In this document: piece by piece, positions 39,735 through 48,498 of the stretch
Layout: each line of letters opens with the position of its first letter
Numbering within the stretch: position 1 is the stretch's first letter
Assembly (NCBI RefSeq): GCF_025860405.1
Contig: NZ_CP063785.1
Span: 7,689,390-7,753,389, forward strand
From: Tolypothrix sp. PCC 7712
Lineage (GTDB): Bacteria; Cyanobacteriota; Cyanobacteriia; Cyanobacteriales; Nostocaceae
DNA: 64,000 nucleotides
Direction of reading: 5' to 3'
Notes under the pieces: model-generated
Database searches by the model: none
What the model was told of the DNA's origin: nothing
What the model saw: the letters and a program-made list of their open reading frames with translations, nothing else
Position numbers and translations under genes: made by a program

Positions 39735-42656
39735 ATGCCTTCTGACAATGCAGGTAATACATTAAATACAGCTTTAGGTTTTAATCTTAATTCCGGCACC
39801 CAAAGCTTCACCGATTGGGTGGGAGTTGGAGATAATAACGATTACTATGGTTTGAATTTTACTAGTCGCAGTGCCTTAAGTCTTTGCCTCAATAATTTGA
39901 CTGCCGATGCGAATTTAGAACTACTCAACAGTAGTGGTGAATTGATTGCTATTTCGGCAAATTCCAACAGTATATCTGAATCAATTAATAGTATTCTGGA
40001 TGCTGGAAGTTATTACATTCGAGTTTACCAAGGTACTAATAATTCTGAGACTAATTACAGTCTTTCTGTATCAACTCAAAATCATCAAACAGACTTAGTG
40101 TGGCGCAACTCTGCTACAGGGCAAAATGCCTTGTGGTACATGAATAATGATACACTTCTCAACGGCGTGTTCTTTAATGGTGTGGCCGATACTAGTTGGA
40201 AAATTGAGGGAAGTGGTGATTTCAATAATGACGGTCATTCAGATATTGTGTGGCGTAACTCTGCTAACGGGCAAAATGCCTTGTGGTATATGAATGGCGA
40301 ACAACTCCTCAGCGGTGTGTTCTTTAATAGCGTTTCTGATACTAACTGGAAAATTCAGGGAACGGCTGATTTTAATAATGATGGTTACTCAGACATCGTG
40401 TGGCGCAATTCTGCTACAGGGCAAAATGCTTTGTGGTACATGAAGGGCGATCAACTTCTCAACGGTGTGTTCTTTAATAGCGTTACTGATACTAACTGGA
40501 AAATTGAAGGAACGGGTGATTTCAATAAGGATGGCTATTCAGACATCGTGTGGCGCAATTCTGCTACAGGGCAAAATGCCTTGTGGTATATGAAGAGCGA
40601 TCAACTTCTTAACGGTGTATTCTTTAATAGCGTTACTGATACTAGCTGGAAAATTGAGGGAACGGCTGATTTCAATAATGATGGTTACTCAGACATCGTA
40701 TGGCGTAACTCTGCTAATGGGCAAAATGCCTTATGGTACATGAGTAGCGCTCAACTCCTCAACGGTGTATTCTTTGATGGCGTTTCCGATGCTAACTGGC
40801 AAATTACTGGCGTTAGTACTAACTGGAGCGAACCAACTGCTATTGATATTGCTGGTAATACCACTGCTAATGCTTTTAAGATGGGTACAGTGAGTGGTAG
40901 TGGTAATTTCCGCGATCGCCTCAGTGCTGTTGACTTGAATGATTATTATGAGTTCAACTTATCGACTTATAGCGACTTTAACCTCTCACTGAACGAATTA
41001 ACTGCAGATGCTAATGTGCAACTGCTTAACAGTAATGGAGCAGTGATTCAAACTAGCTCTAATGCTGGCTCGACAGCAGAATCTATGAGCCTGAAATTAG
41101 GTGCGGGTAACTATTATATTCAAGTTTATCAATCGGGTAGTACTGCCACTAACTATAATTTGACTGTTTCTGCTACTCCTTCAACAGATCCAGGTAATTC
41201 TTTAGGTAATGCTGAAGTAGAAAACTCAGCCGTTTTCTCGCGGAGTGAACAAGTCAGTGCTACAGATATTAATGATTTTTACCGTTTTAGTGTGAATCAG
41301 TCTGGTGTGTTTACAGCCAATTTAACTGGTTTAACTAGCGATGCTGATGTTCGCTTAATTAAAGATATTAATGGCAGTGGTGCGATTGATACTGCTCAAC
41401 TCTACAACTCTACAACTGGAGTTTTAGATACTGGAGAGATTCTCGCTTGGCAATGGGAACGTGGTACTATTAGCGAATCTATTCGTCGGTTTCTGGATGC
41501 AGGTAATTATTATCTGCAAGTGATGAGCTATAACAATCAAACTGCTAACTATAATCTCAGCACGGACTTTACCCCTACTGCTAGCGATAATTTGAGTTTT
41601 TCTCTTAGTCCTTCCTTTGGTAGCAACATCAACGCCACTGCACAAGCTACGATTCAAAAGGCAATTAACTTCTGGAAGGGTGCGATCGCTTATAGCAGTT
41701 TCAATACTGCTCAAACTTTTGCATTAACAGTTGTTGAAGACACTTCCATCACTGGCAGTACTTTAGCTCAAGGTAACTATTTAACCACAGCCACAGATGC
41801 TAAAGGTCATATCATACCGACTTCTGGGAAATTAACACTCAGTAGTGGCTATCTCAATACCTTAAATACGGTTGCTAATTATACTCCAGATATAATTATT
41901 CACGAGATTGGTCACGCTTTAGGACTTGTCGGCTTACTCAACAGTTCAGCTGTTGATCCAGCTACGGGAACTTATAAAGCCAATACTTATGCAGGCTGGG
42001 TTTATGGGGAATTAAGAGGAACATTTAGCCAAACAGCCATCCCCATGACAACGGGTATCGGCGAAGGTTCTGACTATATCCATTGGAAAGAGGAAGTCTT
42101 TGGTAGCGAAACCATGACTCATATCACCAAAGGCGCAACCTCGTCCTTTAGCCAATTGTCTCTAGCGGCGCTGCGAGATATTGGTTGGAATGTTAACTTT
42201 GGTGCAGCCCAACCTTATAGTTTGCCTTTAGGTGGAACTCCAAGTTCCCTGGCTAACGTGGTTTATAACTATAACAACGGCAATGTCGTAGCCGCAGGGA
42301 CTAGTTTCACAGGCGGATATTATTCCTATGTCGTCAATAGCGAATTTACTGACCAACTCCACCGCATTCAACTAGGTGGTACAGGTACGATATCAGCAAC
42401 TCTCGATAACTTGACTGCGAATGCAGATATGAGGTTAATTTACGATGCCAATAATAATGGCTTGATTGATACAGGAGAAGTCATCGCCACTTCTGCTAAT
42501 ACTGGTACCACATCAGAATCGTTTAATCTCTCTAATCTAGCTGCAGGTAATTACTATATCGATGTTTATGCCACCAACTATCTAGATTCTCTTGGCAACA
42601 AGCTGTCAGTGGATAGTAGTTACAAGTTGAATTTTAACAAGATAGCATCAGCATAA
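39735..42656 (+). CDS. Leishmanolysin-like metalloprotease with PPC and DFNxDGYSDIVWRN repeats
   Basis: A 973-residue mosaic protein. Order: PPC-like domain about 15-115; five 50-residue repeats (about 118-360) of the form DFNxDGYSDIVWRNSATGQN with LWYM and LLNGVFF, which are FG-GAP/VCBS-like; second and third PPC-like domains (about 370-475 and 485-610); a metallopeptidase domain about 625-830; and a final PPC domain. Zinc motif: H723-E724-I-G-H727 and, after a long insert, H783 in HWKEEVFGSETMT, then LAALRDIGWNVNF, which is the M8/leishmanolysin arrangement. There is no signal peptide. Repeats are nearly identical at DNA level. It is probably secreted or cell-surface; cyanobacterial type I secretion is one route. 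Confidence 0.85.
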   Translation: MPSDNAGNTLNTALGFNLNSGTQSFTDWVGVGDNNDYYGLNFTSRSALSLCLNNLTADANLELLNSSGELIAISANSNSISESINSILDAGSYYIRVYQGTNNSETNYSLSVSTQNHQTDLVWRNSATGQNALWYMNNDTLLNGVFFNGVADTSWKIEGSGDFNNDGHSDIVWRNSANGQNALWYMNGEQLLSGVFFNSVSDTNWKIQGTADFNNDGYSDIVWRNSATGQNALWYMKGDQLLNGVFFNSVTDTNWKIEGTGDFNKDGYSDIVWRNSATGQNALWYMKSDQLLNGVFFNSVTDTSWKIEGTADFNNDGYSDIVWRNSANGQNALWYMSSAQLLNGVFFDGVSDANWQITGVSTNWSEPTAIDIAGNTTANAFKMGTVSGSGNFRDRLSAVDLNDYYEFNLSTYSDFNLSLNELTADANVQLLNSNGAVIQTSSNAGSTAESMSLKLGAGNYYIQVYQSGSTATNYNLTVSATPSTDPGNSLGNAEVENSAVFSRSEQVSATDINDFYRFSVNQSGVFTANLTGLTSDADVRLIKDINGSGAIDTAQLYNSTTGVLDTGEILAWQWERGTISESIRRFLDAGNYYLQVMSYNNQTANYNLSTDFTPTASDNLSFSLSPSFGSNINATAQATIQKAINFWKGAIAYSSFNTAQTFALTVVEDTSITGSTLAQGNYLTTATDAKGHIIPTSGKLTLSSGYLNTLNTVANYTPDIIIHEIGHALGLVGLLNSSAVDPATGTYKANTYAGWVYGELRGTFSQTAIPMTTGIGEGSDYIHWKEEVFGSETMTHITKGATSSFSQLSLAALRDIGWNVNFGAAQPYSLPLGGTPSSLANVVYNYNNGNVVAAGTSFTGGYYSYVVNSEFTDQLHRIQLGGTGTISATLDNLTANADMRLIYDANNNGLIDTGEVIATSANTGTTSESFNLSNLAAGNYYIDVYATNYLDSLGNKLSVDSSYKLNFNKIASA

Positions 42657-42671
42657 AGCTGTAAGATATTT

Positions 42672-42720
42672 GGTTAAGGGGAAAAGGGGAAAGGGTAATC
42701 AAACCTTTCCCCTTTTTACC
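42672..42720. repeat. Short purine/pyrimidine hairpin after the metalloprotease gene
   Basis: GGTTAAGGGGAAAAGGGG faces CCTTTCCCCTTTTTACC across a short loop, forming a long stem that could act as a terminator for the metalloprotease gene. It belongs to the AAAGGTTAAAGG repeat family. Confidence 0.6.
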
Positions 42721-42767
42721 AAATACAAGGAATATCAAAACTTAGCCAAAACCTATTGAATTCTCAT

Positions 42768-42880
42768 CCAATACAACTCGGTTAAGCGTTTTGAATACAA
42801 AATTAGTTACGGTAAAAAGGTTAAAGGTTAAAAGTTTTTCTTTCCCTTTTCCCATTACCCTTTTTACCCTTAACCGACAA
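42768..42880. repeat. Hairpin-forming repeat, right flank of the metalloprotease gene
   Basis: Starts CCAATACAACTCGGTTAAGC, homologous to the left-flank copy at 39331, and ends TTAACCGACAATTATTAATT. It lies between the convergent metalloprotease and HlyD genes. Confidence 0.7.
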
Positions 42881-42895
42881 TTATTAATTCTCATC

Positions 42896-44392
42896 CTACC
42901 TCACAGAAAAGGCCTCGCTAAAGCGTCGGGTTACTGGTTCCATAATGAATGTTAAAACCGACTTTTTACGAGTGACAATTTCACCATTAGCAGCCATCCC
43001 TGGGGTAAATGCAACTTCTTGACCCCGGACAGTAATTGAATGTTTATTGAGTTTAATTCTGGTGGGGAATACTAAACCTAATTTTTCATCAGTAACTGCA
43101 TTGGGGCTAACTTGCACCACTTCACCTTCAATCACACCAAATTCTTGAAAGGGAAAAGTTGCCATTTTTACCTTTGCCTTCATCCCCTCGCGGATAAATC
43201 CGATATCGCGGTTGAGGACTTTGACTTCTAATAACATCTCTTCACCTTCTGGCAAAATTGAAAGTAACTCTTCACCAACTTGTACTGGCCCTTTAGTGGC
43301 TTTAATTTTGTAAATTGTGCCTGCAAAGGGGGCTTTAATTGTTTCATCGTCTTCTTGCTTTTTAGCTTGTTCTAATTGCCCAGCAACATTGGTGAGTTCT
43401 TCTTTGCGCTTGTTAATTTGGGAGAGAATTTCACTTTGGCGTTCTGAAGCTAAACGCTGTGCTTGATTGCGTGCGGCTTGATAAGCTTCTTCGGCTTGGC
43501 GAATTTCTTGGGCTTGGGCGGCGATATCTTTTTCTAAGGATGTAACTCTATCTTGTGCCTCGATAATTTTATTTTGAGCGTTAGTTACTTCATCTTTAGA
43601 CCTGGTAATTTCTGTAGTAGCCCGATTTAATCTTTCTTGCGCCTCTAGGTAATCAACTCTGGGTACAGCACCAGGAGTCATCAAAGTGCGTAGGCTTTGT
43701 TCTCGTTTTTGCGCGATCGCCAAATTATTTTCTGTTTTCAAACTGATAGTTTTCGCGTTAATTAAGTTAGTTTTGGCATTACCTAAACTAGTTTTGGCAT
43801 TAACGAGGTTTTCTTGTAACCGATTGAGTCGCACTTTAGCCTGAGCCATAATTGCTTGCTGGCGATTGGCTTCCGCTTCCGCAGTTGCTTGACGCGCTTG
43901 GAAGTCTGTAAGCCGCGAGTTTAACAACTCATCTTGGATTTTTGTCCCAGTACTTTTAACTCCCACACGTTCAGCATCCAAACGCTGTAAGTCTTCTTGA
44001 ATCAACTGAGTAGACTTAGCCAGGCGATTCACATCACTTTGTTGTAAATCTGGATCGCGTTGAATTAAAACTTGATCCTTATTAACGCGATCGCCTTCTC
44101 TAACTTTAATTTTAATAATTGTGCCACCACCTAAAGAGGTGATGGGCCTGACTTGTGTAGATGCAATTAATTCCCCTGACGCGATCGCTACTTCATCAAT
44201 TTCCGAGAAATGTGCCCATGCGATCGCCCCAAATACAATCAGGCTAACCGTTCCCGCCAACAATCTAGTGTATAACGGTGGCAATTCCTGTACTGCCTTA
44301 CCCAATTCATAAGACAATTGTTCATCTGGTTTAGCAAATCGCTCTTTTGTCTGACGCGCTTGAGTAGCATTCGCAACTAGGGAATATTTCAT
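42896..44392 (-). CDS. HlyD family type I secretion membrane fusion protein
   Basis: A 498-residue adaptor with a 40-residue cytoplasmic N terminus, a single membrane segment at about 43-64 (LLAGTVSLIVFGAIAWAHFS), the barrel half GGGTIIKIKVREGDRVNKD, a very long coiled-coil region (about 125-350), the second barrel half (APFAGTIYKIKATKGPVQVG), and the C-terminal beta-barrel (LNKHSITVRGQEVAFTPGMA) ending VLTFIMEPVTRRFSEAFSVR. The last motif is characteristic of type I secretion HlyD/PrtE proteins. It would connect an ABC exporter to TolC. No ABC exporter or TolC gene lies next to it. It is convergent with the leaderless metalloprotease, a plausible cargo. Confidence 0.9.
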   Translation of the reverse strand: MKYSLVANATQARQTKERFAKPDEQLSYELGKAVQELPPLYTRLLAGTVSLIVFGAIAWAHFSEIDEVAIASGELIASTQVRPITSLGGGTIIKIKVREGDRVNKDQVLIQRDPDLQQSDVNRLAKSTQLIQEDLQRLDAERVGVKSTGTKIQDELLNSRLTDFQARQATAEAEANRQQAIMAQAKVRLNRLQENLVNAKTSLGNAKTNLINAKTISLKTENNLAIAQKREQSLRTLMTPGAVPRVDYLEAQERLNRATTEITRSKDEVTNAQNKIIEAQDRVTSLEKDIAAQAQEIRQAEEAYQAARNQAQRLASERQSEILSQINKRKEELTNVAGQLEQAKKQEDDETIKAPFAGTIYKIKATKGPVQVGEELLSILPEGEEMLLEVKVLNRDIGFIREGMKAKVKMATFPFQEFGVIEGEVVQVSPNAVTDEKLGLVFPTRIKLNKHSITVRGQEVAFTPGMAANGEIVTRKKSVLTFIMEPVTRRFSEAFSVR

Positions 44393-44563
44393 AGAAGTTT
44401 TGTTATTTGTCCTTTGTCATTGGGAATGGGGCATTGGGCATGGGGCAAGGGGTAAACTTGGTAATTGGTAATGGGATTTGTCGTTTATTGTTTCTCCCAC
44501 CCTGCGGGAAGCCGCAAAGCGTCTACATCTCCCTCATCTCCCTCATCCCCAATCCCTTATTCC

Positions 44564-45439
44564 TCAAACAGCTAAATAGCGCCGCACAAAATTTTCTAAA
44601 GTTTCCAATTGAAAGTTAAAAATCTTTTCTAAATTGGTTATTTCGTCTTTTGTGCAGAAAAATTCATTGGCGAGTAAAGTCCGATAGGTTCCCAAAGCTT
44701 GTTGTGTTTGGGGATTAAATAAACCCAAAGCACTGCGTAATCCATCAATAGCAAATAGGGGCGCATTAATTACTATTGGCTGTTTGTTGAAGATGCGACC
44801 AAAAATTTGCGGGATATCACCACGGGTTAAAATCTCAGGCCCTCCTACTGCTAAAGTTTGGTTACGAGCGCCTTCCACTGTCAAAGAATCGACCGCTATT
44901 TTAGCTAAATCATCTGTACTGACAATCGAAGTCCGATTTTTGGGATCGCCAATTAGCAGATACAACCCTGTTTCACGAAACCGTTCTGCTAATGGTAGCA
45001 AGTTTGATGCTAATCCGGCCGGACGTAAAATAGTGTAGTTCACGCCACTAGCTTCTAGATATTTCTCTACAGCGCGTTTAGCTTTGAACACAGGCGCATC
45101 TTCATAGCCTCTGTCAGCACCCAATACGGAAATCAAAACAAAATGCTTGACTCCATTAGCTTTTGCTTGGTCAATTAGCTCAATATTGGCGCGGTAGTCT
45201 AAGGATAAAGCATCACTACCGGAACCGTGAGCGCTGATAATATAGTCAACACCTTTACAAGCTTGTTGAATATCCTTATCTTGCCGTAAATCACCAATGA
45301 AGATTTCGGCTCCTCGGTGTTCTAATTCGCTGTAACGAGAACTCAGACGCACAAATGCTCGCACTGATTTCTCTTGTTGGCGTAATAGTCGCACGACTCT
45401 GCGACCAATTCCCCCGGTGGCTCCAGTGACTAGAATCAT
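44564..45439 (-). CDS. NAD(P)-binding NmrA/atypical SDR family protein
   Basis: A 291-residue Rossmann-fold protein. The NAD(P) motif is TGATGGIGRRVVRLL at residue 5, followed by SVRAFVR and IFIGDLRQ. Later marks are VKHFVLISVLGAD, KAKRAVEKYLEASGVNYTIL and RPAGLASNLLPLAERF, typical of atypical SDR/NmrA-like proteins. Related cyanobacterial proteins include Ycf39, but this one is too divergent to name. Role is unknown. It lies on the minus strand, downstream of TnpB copy 2. Confidence 0.85.
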   Translation of the reverse strand: MILVTGATGGIGRRVVRLLRQQEKSVRAFVRLSSRYSELEHRGAEIFIGDLRQDKDIQQACKGVDYIISAHGSGSDALSLDYRANIELIDQAKANGVKHFVLISVLGADRGYEDAPVFKAKRAVEKYLEASGVNYTILRPAGLASNLLPLAERFRETGLYLLIGDPKNRTSIVSTDDLAKIAVDSLTVEGARNQTLAVGGPEILTRGDIPQIFGRIFNKQPIVINAPLFAIDGLRSALGLFNPQTQQALGTYRTLLANEFFCTKDEITNLEKIFNFQLETLENFVRRYLAV

Positions 45440-45713
45440 AGAATGACCTTATATCAATATTTGCAGTTTTGATAGTTGTCGGAAAGCTTGGTATGCGATC
45501 GATCAATGCTGGCACATGAAATCAGCTATTCCATATCGCTATTACATCAATTAGTTGGGTAAAATGCCCATCTTCATAAGATTTTGACGGCATAGATATA
45601 TGCAAATTAGATGTTTTTTAGCCCATGAGCATATTTATTCAGTTAATCATCATGCTCAAGATATCCTCACACTAACTATAGAAATAGAAATAAGTCGCAC
45701 TTTATCTATCTTA

Positions 45714-45747
45714 TTGACACTCCCCTGCCTAAAGGTGAGGGGATTCT
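45714..45747 (-). ncRNA. Right end and guide-RNA hairpin of TnpB copy 2
   Basis: On the minus strand, the sequence AATCCCCTCACCTTTAGGCA then GGGGAGTGTCAA forms a hairpin ending in GTGTCAA, the classic right end of IS200/IS605/IS607-type TnpB elements and the 3' end of the omega RNA scaffold. It overlaps the last codons of the TnpB gene, as known for such RNAs. The bases beyond 45714 (45694-45713) would be the guide segment. RNA not demonstrated. Confidence 0.65.
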
Positions 45748-46961
45748 TGGTTCATCGACTCGCCGTTAGACAGCAGGCTTGCGCCAACCGCCCAAGAGGG
45801 CAAATCTCCCCTAGCGTAAGTTCCCGTGTGTCCCACGGTACTGAGTCCTAGCCTCAAAATGTTGATTGCTGCGTTGATATCTCTGTCTTCTGTGTATCCA
45901 CAATGAGGGCAAACGTGAGTCCTAGTAGACAAAGACTTTTTCACTTTCTTGCCACAGTTAGAGCAATTCTGGCTTGTGTTGTAGGGAGGAACTGCAACAC
46001 TCACCTTTCCATATTTGTGTCCAAAATATTCTAACCAACTGCGAAAAGTGTACCAGCCAGCATCAGAAATAGATTTAGCTAGATGTCGATTTTTAACCAA
46101 CCCTTTCACATTTAAATCTTCGTAGGCTACCAAATCGTTAGATTGGATGACGGAGTACGCCAATCTCTTGCAATACTCTTTTCGCTGCCTACTTACTTTT
46201 AAATGCTTCCGGGCATATCTATTTCTAGCCTTGTGGTAATTGTTTGATTGCCGTTGTTTGGCTTTTTTCCTATCCTTGCTGAACTTCTTGGATTTTTGGC
46301 GATTGGCGCGGTTTAATTGCTTTTGTGACTTGCGGTAAAACTGGGGAGATGGTTCAACATTACCTTTGTTGTCAGCAATGAAGTACTTCAACCCCAAGTC
46401 GATACCCACTACTTGATTTGTAGGTTGAGTTGCGATTTTGACGTTAACATCAATCGCAAATTGGGCATAATATCCATCAGCACGACGCATTAAGCGCACC
46501 CGTTTAATTTGCTTGATGTCATAGTAATTAAGGTCATAGGTTCCCTTTAATTTCAGAGTTCCAATACCTTTATTGTCTGAAAAGGTGATGGCTTTCCTGC
46601 TTGATGAAAGCTTCCATCCAGTTGATTTATATTCCACTGAACGGCAGTTTTTCTTGAACTTTGGAAACCCCTTTTTACCTTTAACCTTTTTCTTGCAGTT
46701 ATCGTAAAACCTAGCTATCGCACTCCAAGAACGTTCAGCCGCAGACTGCCTAGCCATTGAATTGAGTTCATCAGCAAAGGGGAATTCTGCAGCTAATACA
46801 GCGCAGTATTTATTCAATGCGTACTTATCTACTTTTGAATCTTTGTTGTCCATCCAGTAGCGTAAGCACTTATTTTGAATGAACTGGCTAGTACGAATTG
46901 CTTCGTCTATCGCCTGATATTGTTTGTCTTTTCCCTTGACTTTGAACTCGTAAACAATCAT
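45729..46961 (-). CDS. tnpB: IS200/IS605-type TnpB RNA-guided endonuclease (copy 2)
   Basis: A 410-residue TnpB protein. RuvC triad: D188 (VGIDLG), E281 (AYEDLNVKG), D361 (EDRDINAAIN); zinc finger CSNCGKK and CPHCGY. The N-terminal block MIVYEFKVKGKDKQYQAIDE fits the family. The ATG at 46961 gives this N terminus; an in-frame GTG at 46982 would add seven residues. It differs from copy 1 and has a recognisable right end. No TnpA is nearby, so it is a TnpA-less element or a domesticated nuclease locus. It lies between the oxidoreductase and M28 genes. Confidence 0.94.
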   Translation of the reverse strand: MIVYEFKVKGKDKQYQAIDEAIRTSQFIQNKCLRYWMDNKDSKVDKYALNKYCAVLAAEFPFADELNSMARQSAAERSWSAIARFYDNCKKKVKGKKGFPKFKKNCRSVEYKSTGWKLSSSRKAITFSDNKGIGTLKLKGTYDLNYYDIKQIKRVRLMRRADGYYAQFAIDVNVKIATQPTNQVVGIDLGLKYFIADNKGNVEPSPQFYRKSQKQLNRANRQKSKKFSKDRKKAKQRQSNNYHKARNRYARKHLKVSRQRKEYCKRLAYSVIQSNDLVAYEDLNVKGLVKNRHLAKSISDAGWYTFRSWLEYFGHKYGKVSVAVPPYNTSQNCSNCGKKVKKSLSTRTHVCPHCGYTEDRDINAAINILRLGLSTVGHTGTYARGDLPSWAVGASLLSNGESMNQESPHL

Positions 46962-46985
46962 GGGCATCGACCAATTTACCACATG

Positions 46986-47010
46986 CTTATGCTAACATAA
47001 ATAGCATAAG
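46986..47010. repeat. Left-end hairpin of TnpB copy 2
   Basis: CTTATGCT and AGCATAAG are perfect 8-bp arms (46986-47010) separated by a 9-base loop, followed by TATACC. The location upstream of TnpB and the GCATAAGTATACC motif fit the left end of an IS200/IS605-type element. Confidence 0.6.
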
Positions 47011-47104
47011 TATACCAAGGCATAGAAAGAGTGAATGAGGCGTAAACAGGGCTAAAGCCACAAGGTTTTCAACGAGTCTCCTTATAAATGTAGGTTGCAA
47101 AAAT

Positions 47105-48163
47105 TTATGATGGTTGAGTCGCTAAATCCTGTTCACTCTCTAACAATGTATTAGTAGCATTCAAGACGATTTGCGCTGCACCTGTGAAAAACGATCGCTC
47201 GATATTTGCTGGTATATCAGTAGGCTCATGGTAGTGAGGAGTACGCAGATTAGCTGTATCCGTTACCAATACAGCACCGATTCCTTGATACCAAAACGGC
47301 GCATGATCGCTGCGTAGGGTGTCTGGTGCAACCAAGCCTTTAAGCGGAATAGGCAATTTCAGCACTGCTGGGAGATTGGTATCTGCTTTATTTACAGCAG
47401 TTGGGGAGATTGTTTGCGAGTTTTGAAAGGCATTTAATAAAGGTAAATGTTCTGTATCGCCAATTACTGCTAAAAAGTCGCCCTGATCGCTAGGTGGCGT
47501 AACTGGTAACCCTGTAGGATATTGCTGACATCCGGCAGTATAGCAAGCATAACCCACCATATCCATAACGATGACACCTCGGAGGTTTTGCAAGCGTTCT
47601 GCTTTGCTCACAAAAGCCTTACTGCCTAAAAGTCCGCCTTCTTCGCGATCAAAAAAAGCTAGTTGCAATGTTCTGGGTGTGGGACGTGAACCAAGAATTC
47701 TGGCAACTTCCAGCATTACAGCCACACCACTAGCATTGTCATCAGCCCCAGGAGAGACAGCAACTGTATCATAATGCGCTCCCACTAAAATTACACCAGC
47801 CGCTTTTTTAGTTCCTGGGCGTTCAGCAACAATATTTATCCCCTCAGAGAATTTTTCTAACTTAGGTGTCCAGCCTAATTTTCTCAGTTCAGTTGTAATA
47901 TAAGTGCGAGTGCGCGATCGCGCTGCGATCGTGTAACGGGGAAAATTCAAATTTTGAATATGTTTCAATAGCTTGTCAGCAGACACTTGCAAATCATTAG
48001 CTACTGGCAAAGACTTCTGTGTGGGAATCTTTTCGGCTGGGATGCGCTCAACAATTACCGATGATGAAGGTCTATCAACTAACTGATTTTTCGCAGTACC
48101 TTTACTACTTACAATTACAACTACCACCAAAAGCAACAGCACCAGCCAAATCCATTTTTTCAT
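47105..48163 (-). CDS. M28 family zinc aminopeptidase, membrane-anchored
   Basis: A 352-residue peptidase. N-terminal hydrophobic anchor or signal: KKWIWLVLLLLVVVVIVSSK. The M28 metal site is visible: VGAHYDTVAVSPGADDNASG with His and Asp ligands, AFFDREEGGLLGSKAF with the catalytic Glu pair, VIVMDMVGY with Asp, and a later HAPFWYQGIGAVLVTDTAN with the last His. M28 enzymes remove amino-terminal residues from peptides; here in the periplasm or outside. It is transcribed on the minus strand, divergent from the SafE-like gene. Confidence 0.9.
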   Translation of the reverse strand: MKKWIWLVLLLLVVVVIVSSKGTAKNQLVDRPSSSVIVERIPAEKIPTQKSLPVANDLQVSADKLLKHIQNLNFPRYTIAARSRTRTYITTELRKLGWTPKLEKFSEGINIVAERPGTKKAAGVILVGAHYDTVAVSPGADDNASGVAVMLEVARILGSRPTPRTLQLAFFDREEGGLLGSKAFVSKAERLQNLRGVIVMDMVGYACYTAGCQQYPTGLPVTPPSDQGDFLAVIGDTEHLPLLNAFQNSQTISPTAVNKADTNLPAVLKLPIPLKGLVAPDTLRSDHAPFWYQGIGAVLVTDTANLRTPHYHEPTDIPANIERSFFTGAAQIVLNATNTLLESEQDLATQPS

Positions 48164-48498
48164 GTGGGTTTATCCTTGCTTCTCAGACTCTTAAGGTAGC
48201 GCAAACAGCAAGTTTGACAGCTCGTCTTTTGACAGAGTCAACAATTTCCCCTAAATTTCCGCAGTAGGTAGTGCTGAGTTGGAGAGACACGATTAATCGC
48301 GTCTGTACAAGATTACTTCTTCCCTTACCCAGTCCCCATTACCCCTTATCCCCAGAGGGGGCCCCGAGTTCCCCAATCCCCATTACCCCTTATCCCCAGA
48401 GGGGGCCCCGAGTTCCCCAATCCCCATTACCCCTTATCCCCAGAGGGGGCCCCGAGTTCCCCAGTCCCCAGTCCCCAGTCCCCAGTCCCCAATCCCCA
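48164..48498. other. Intergenic stretch filled with C-rich tandem repeats
   Basis: Between the divergent M28 and SafE-like genes. The right part is the 44-bp tandem repeat (48334-48465) plus CCCCAGT heptamers up to the SafE-like start codon; the left part is short promoter-like sequence. Confidence 0.6.
48334..48465. repeat. Tandem repeat, 3 copies of a 44-bp unit
   Basis: Three exact-period copies of a C-rich unit containing CCCCTTATCCCCAGAGGGGG then CCCCGAGTTCCCCA. Inverted single copies of the same unit lie at 50342-50389 and 61370-61410. The CCCCAGAGGGG and GGGGGCCCC parts are self-complementary. Confidence 0.85.

Noticed and set aside
37253..47104. A complete IS605 transposon with TnpA
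   Set aside because: No Y1 tyrosine transposase (TnpA) frame is present near either TnpB; only TnpB and element-end structures are found.
48271..48498. N-terminal 76-residue extension of the SafE-like protein
   Set aside because: The extension is a translation of the 44-bp tandem repeat and heptamers (PLSPEGAPSSPIPITP pattern); the conserved protein starts at ATG 48499.
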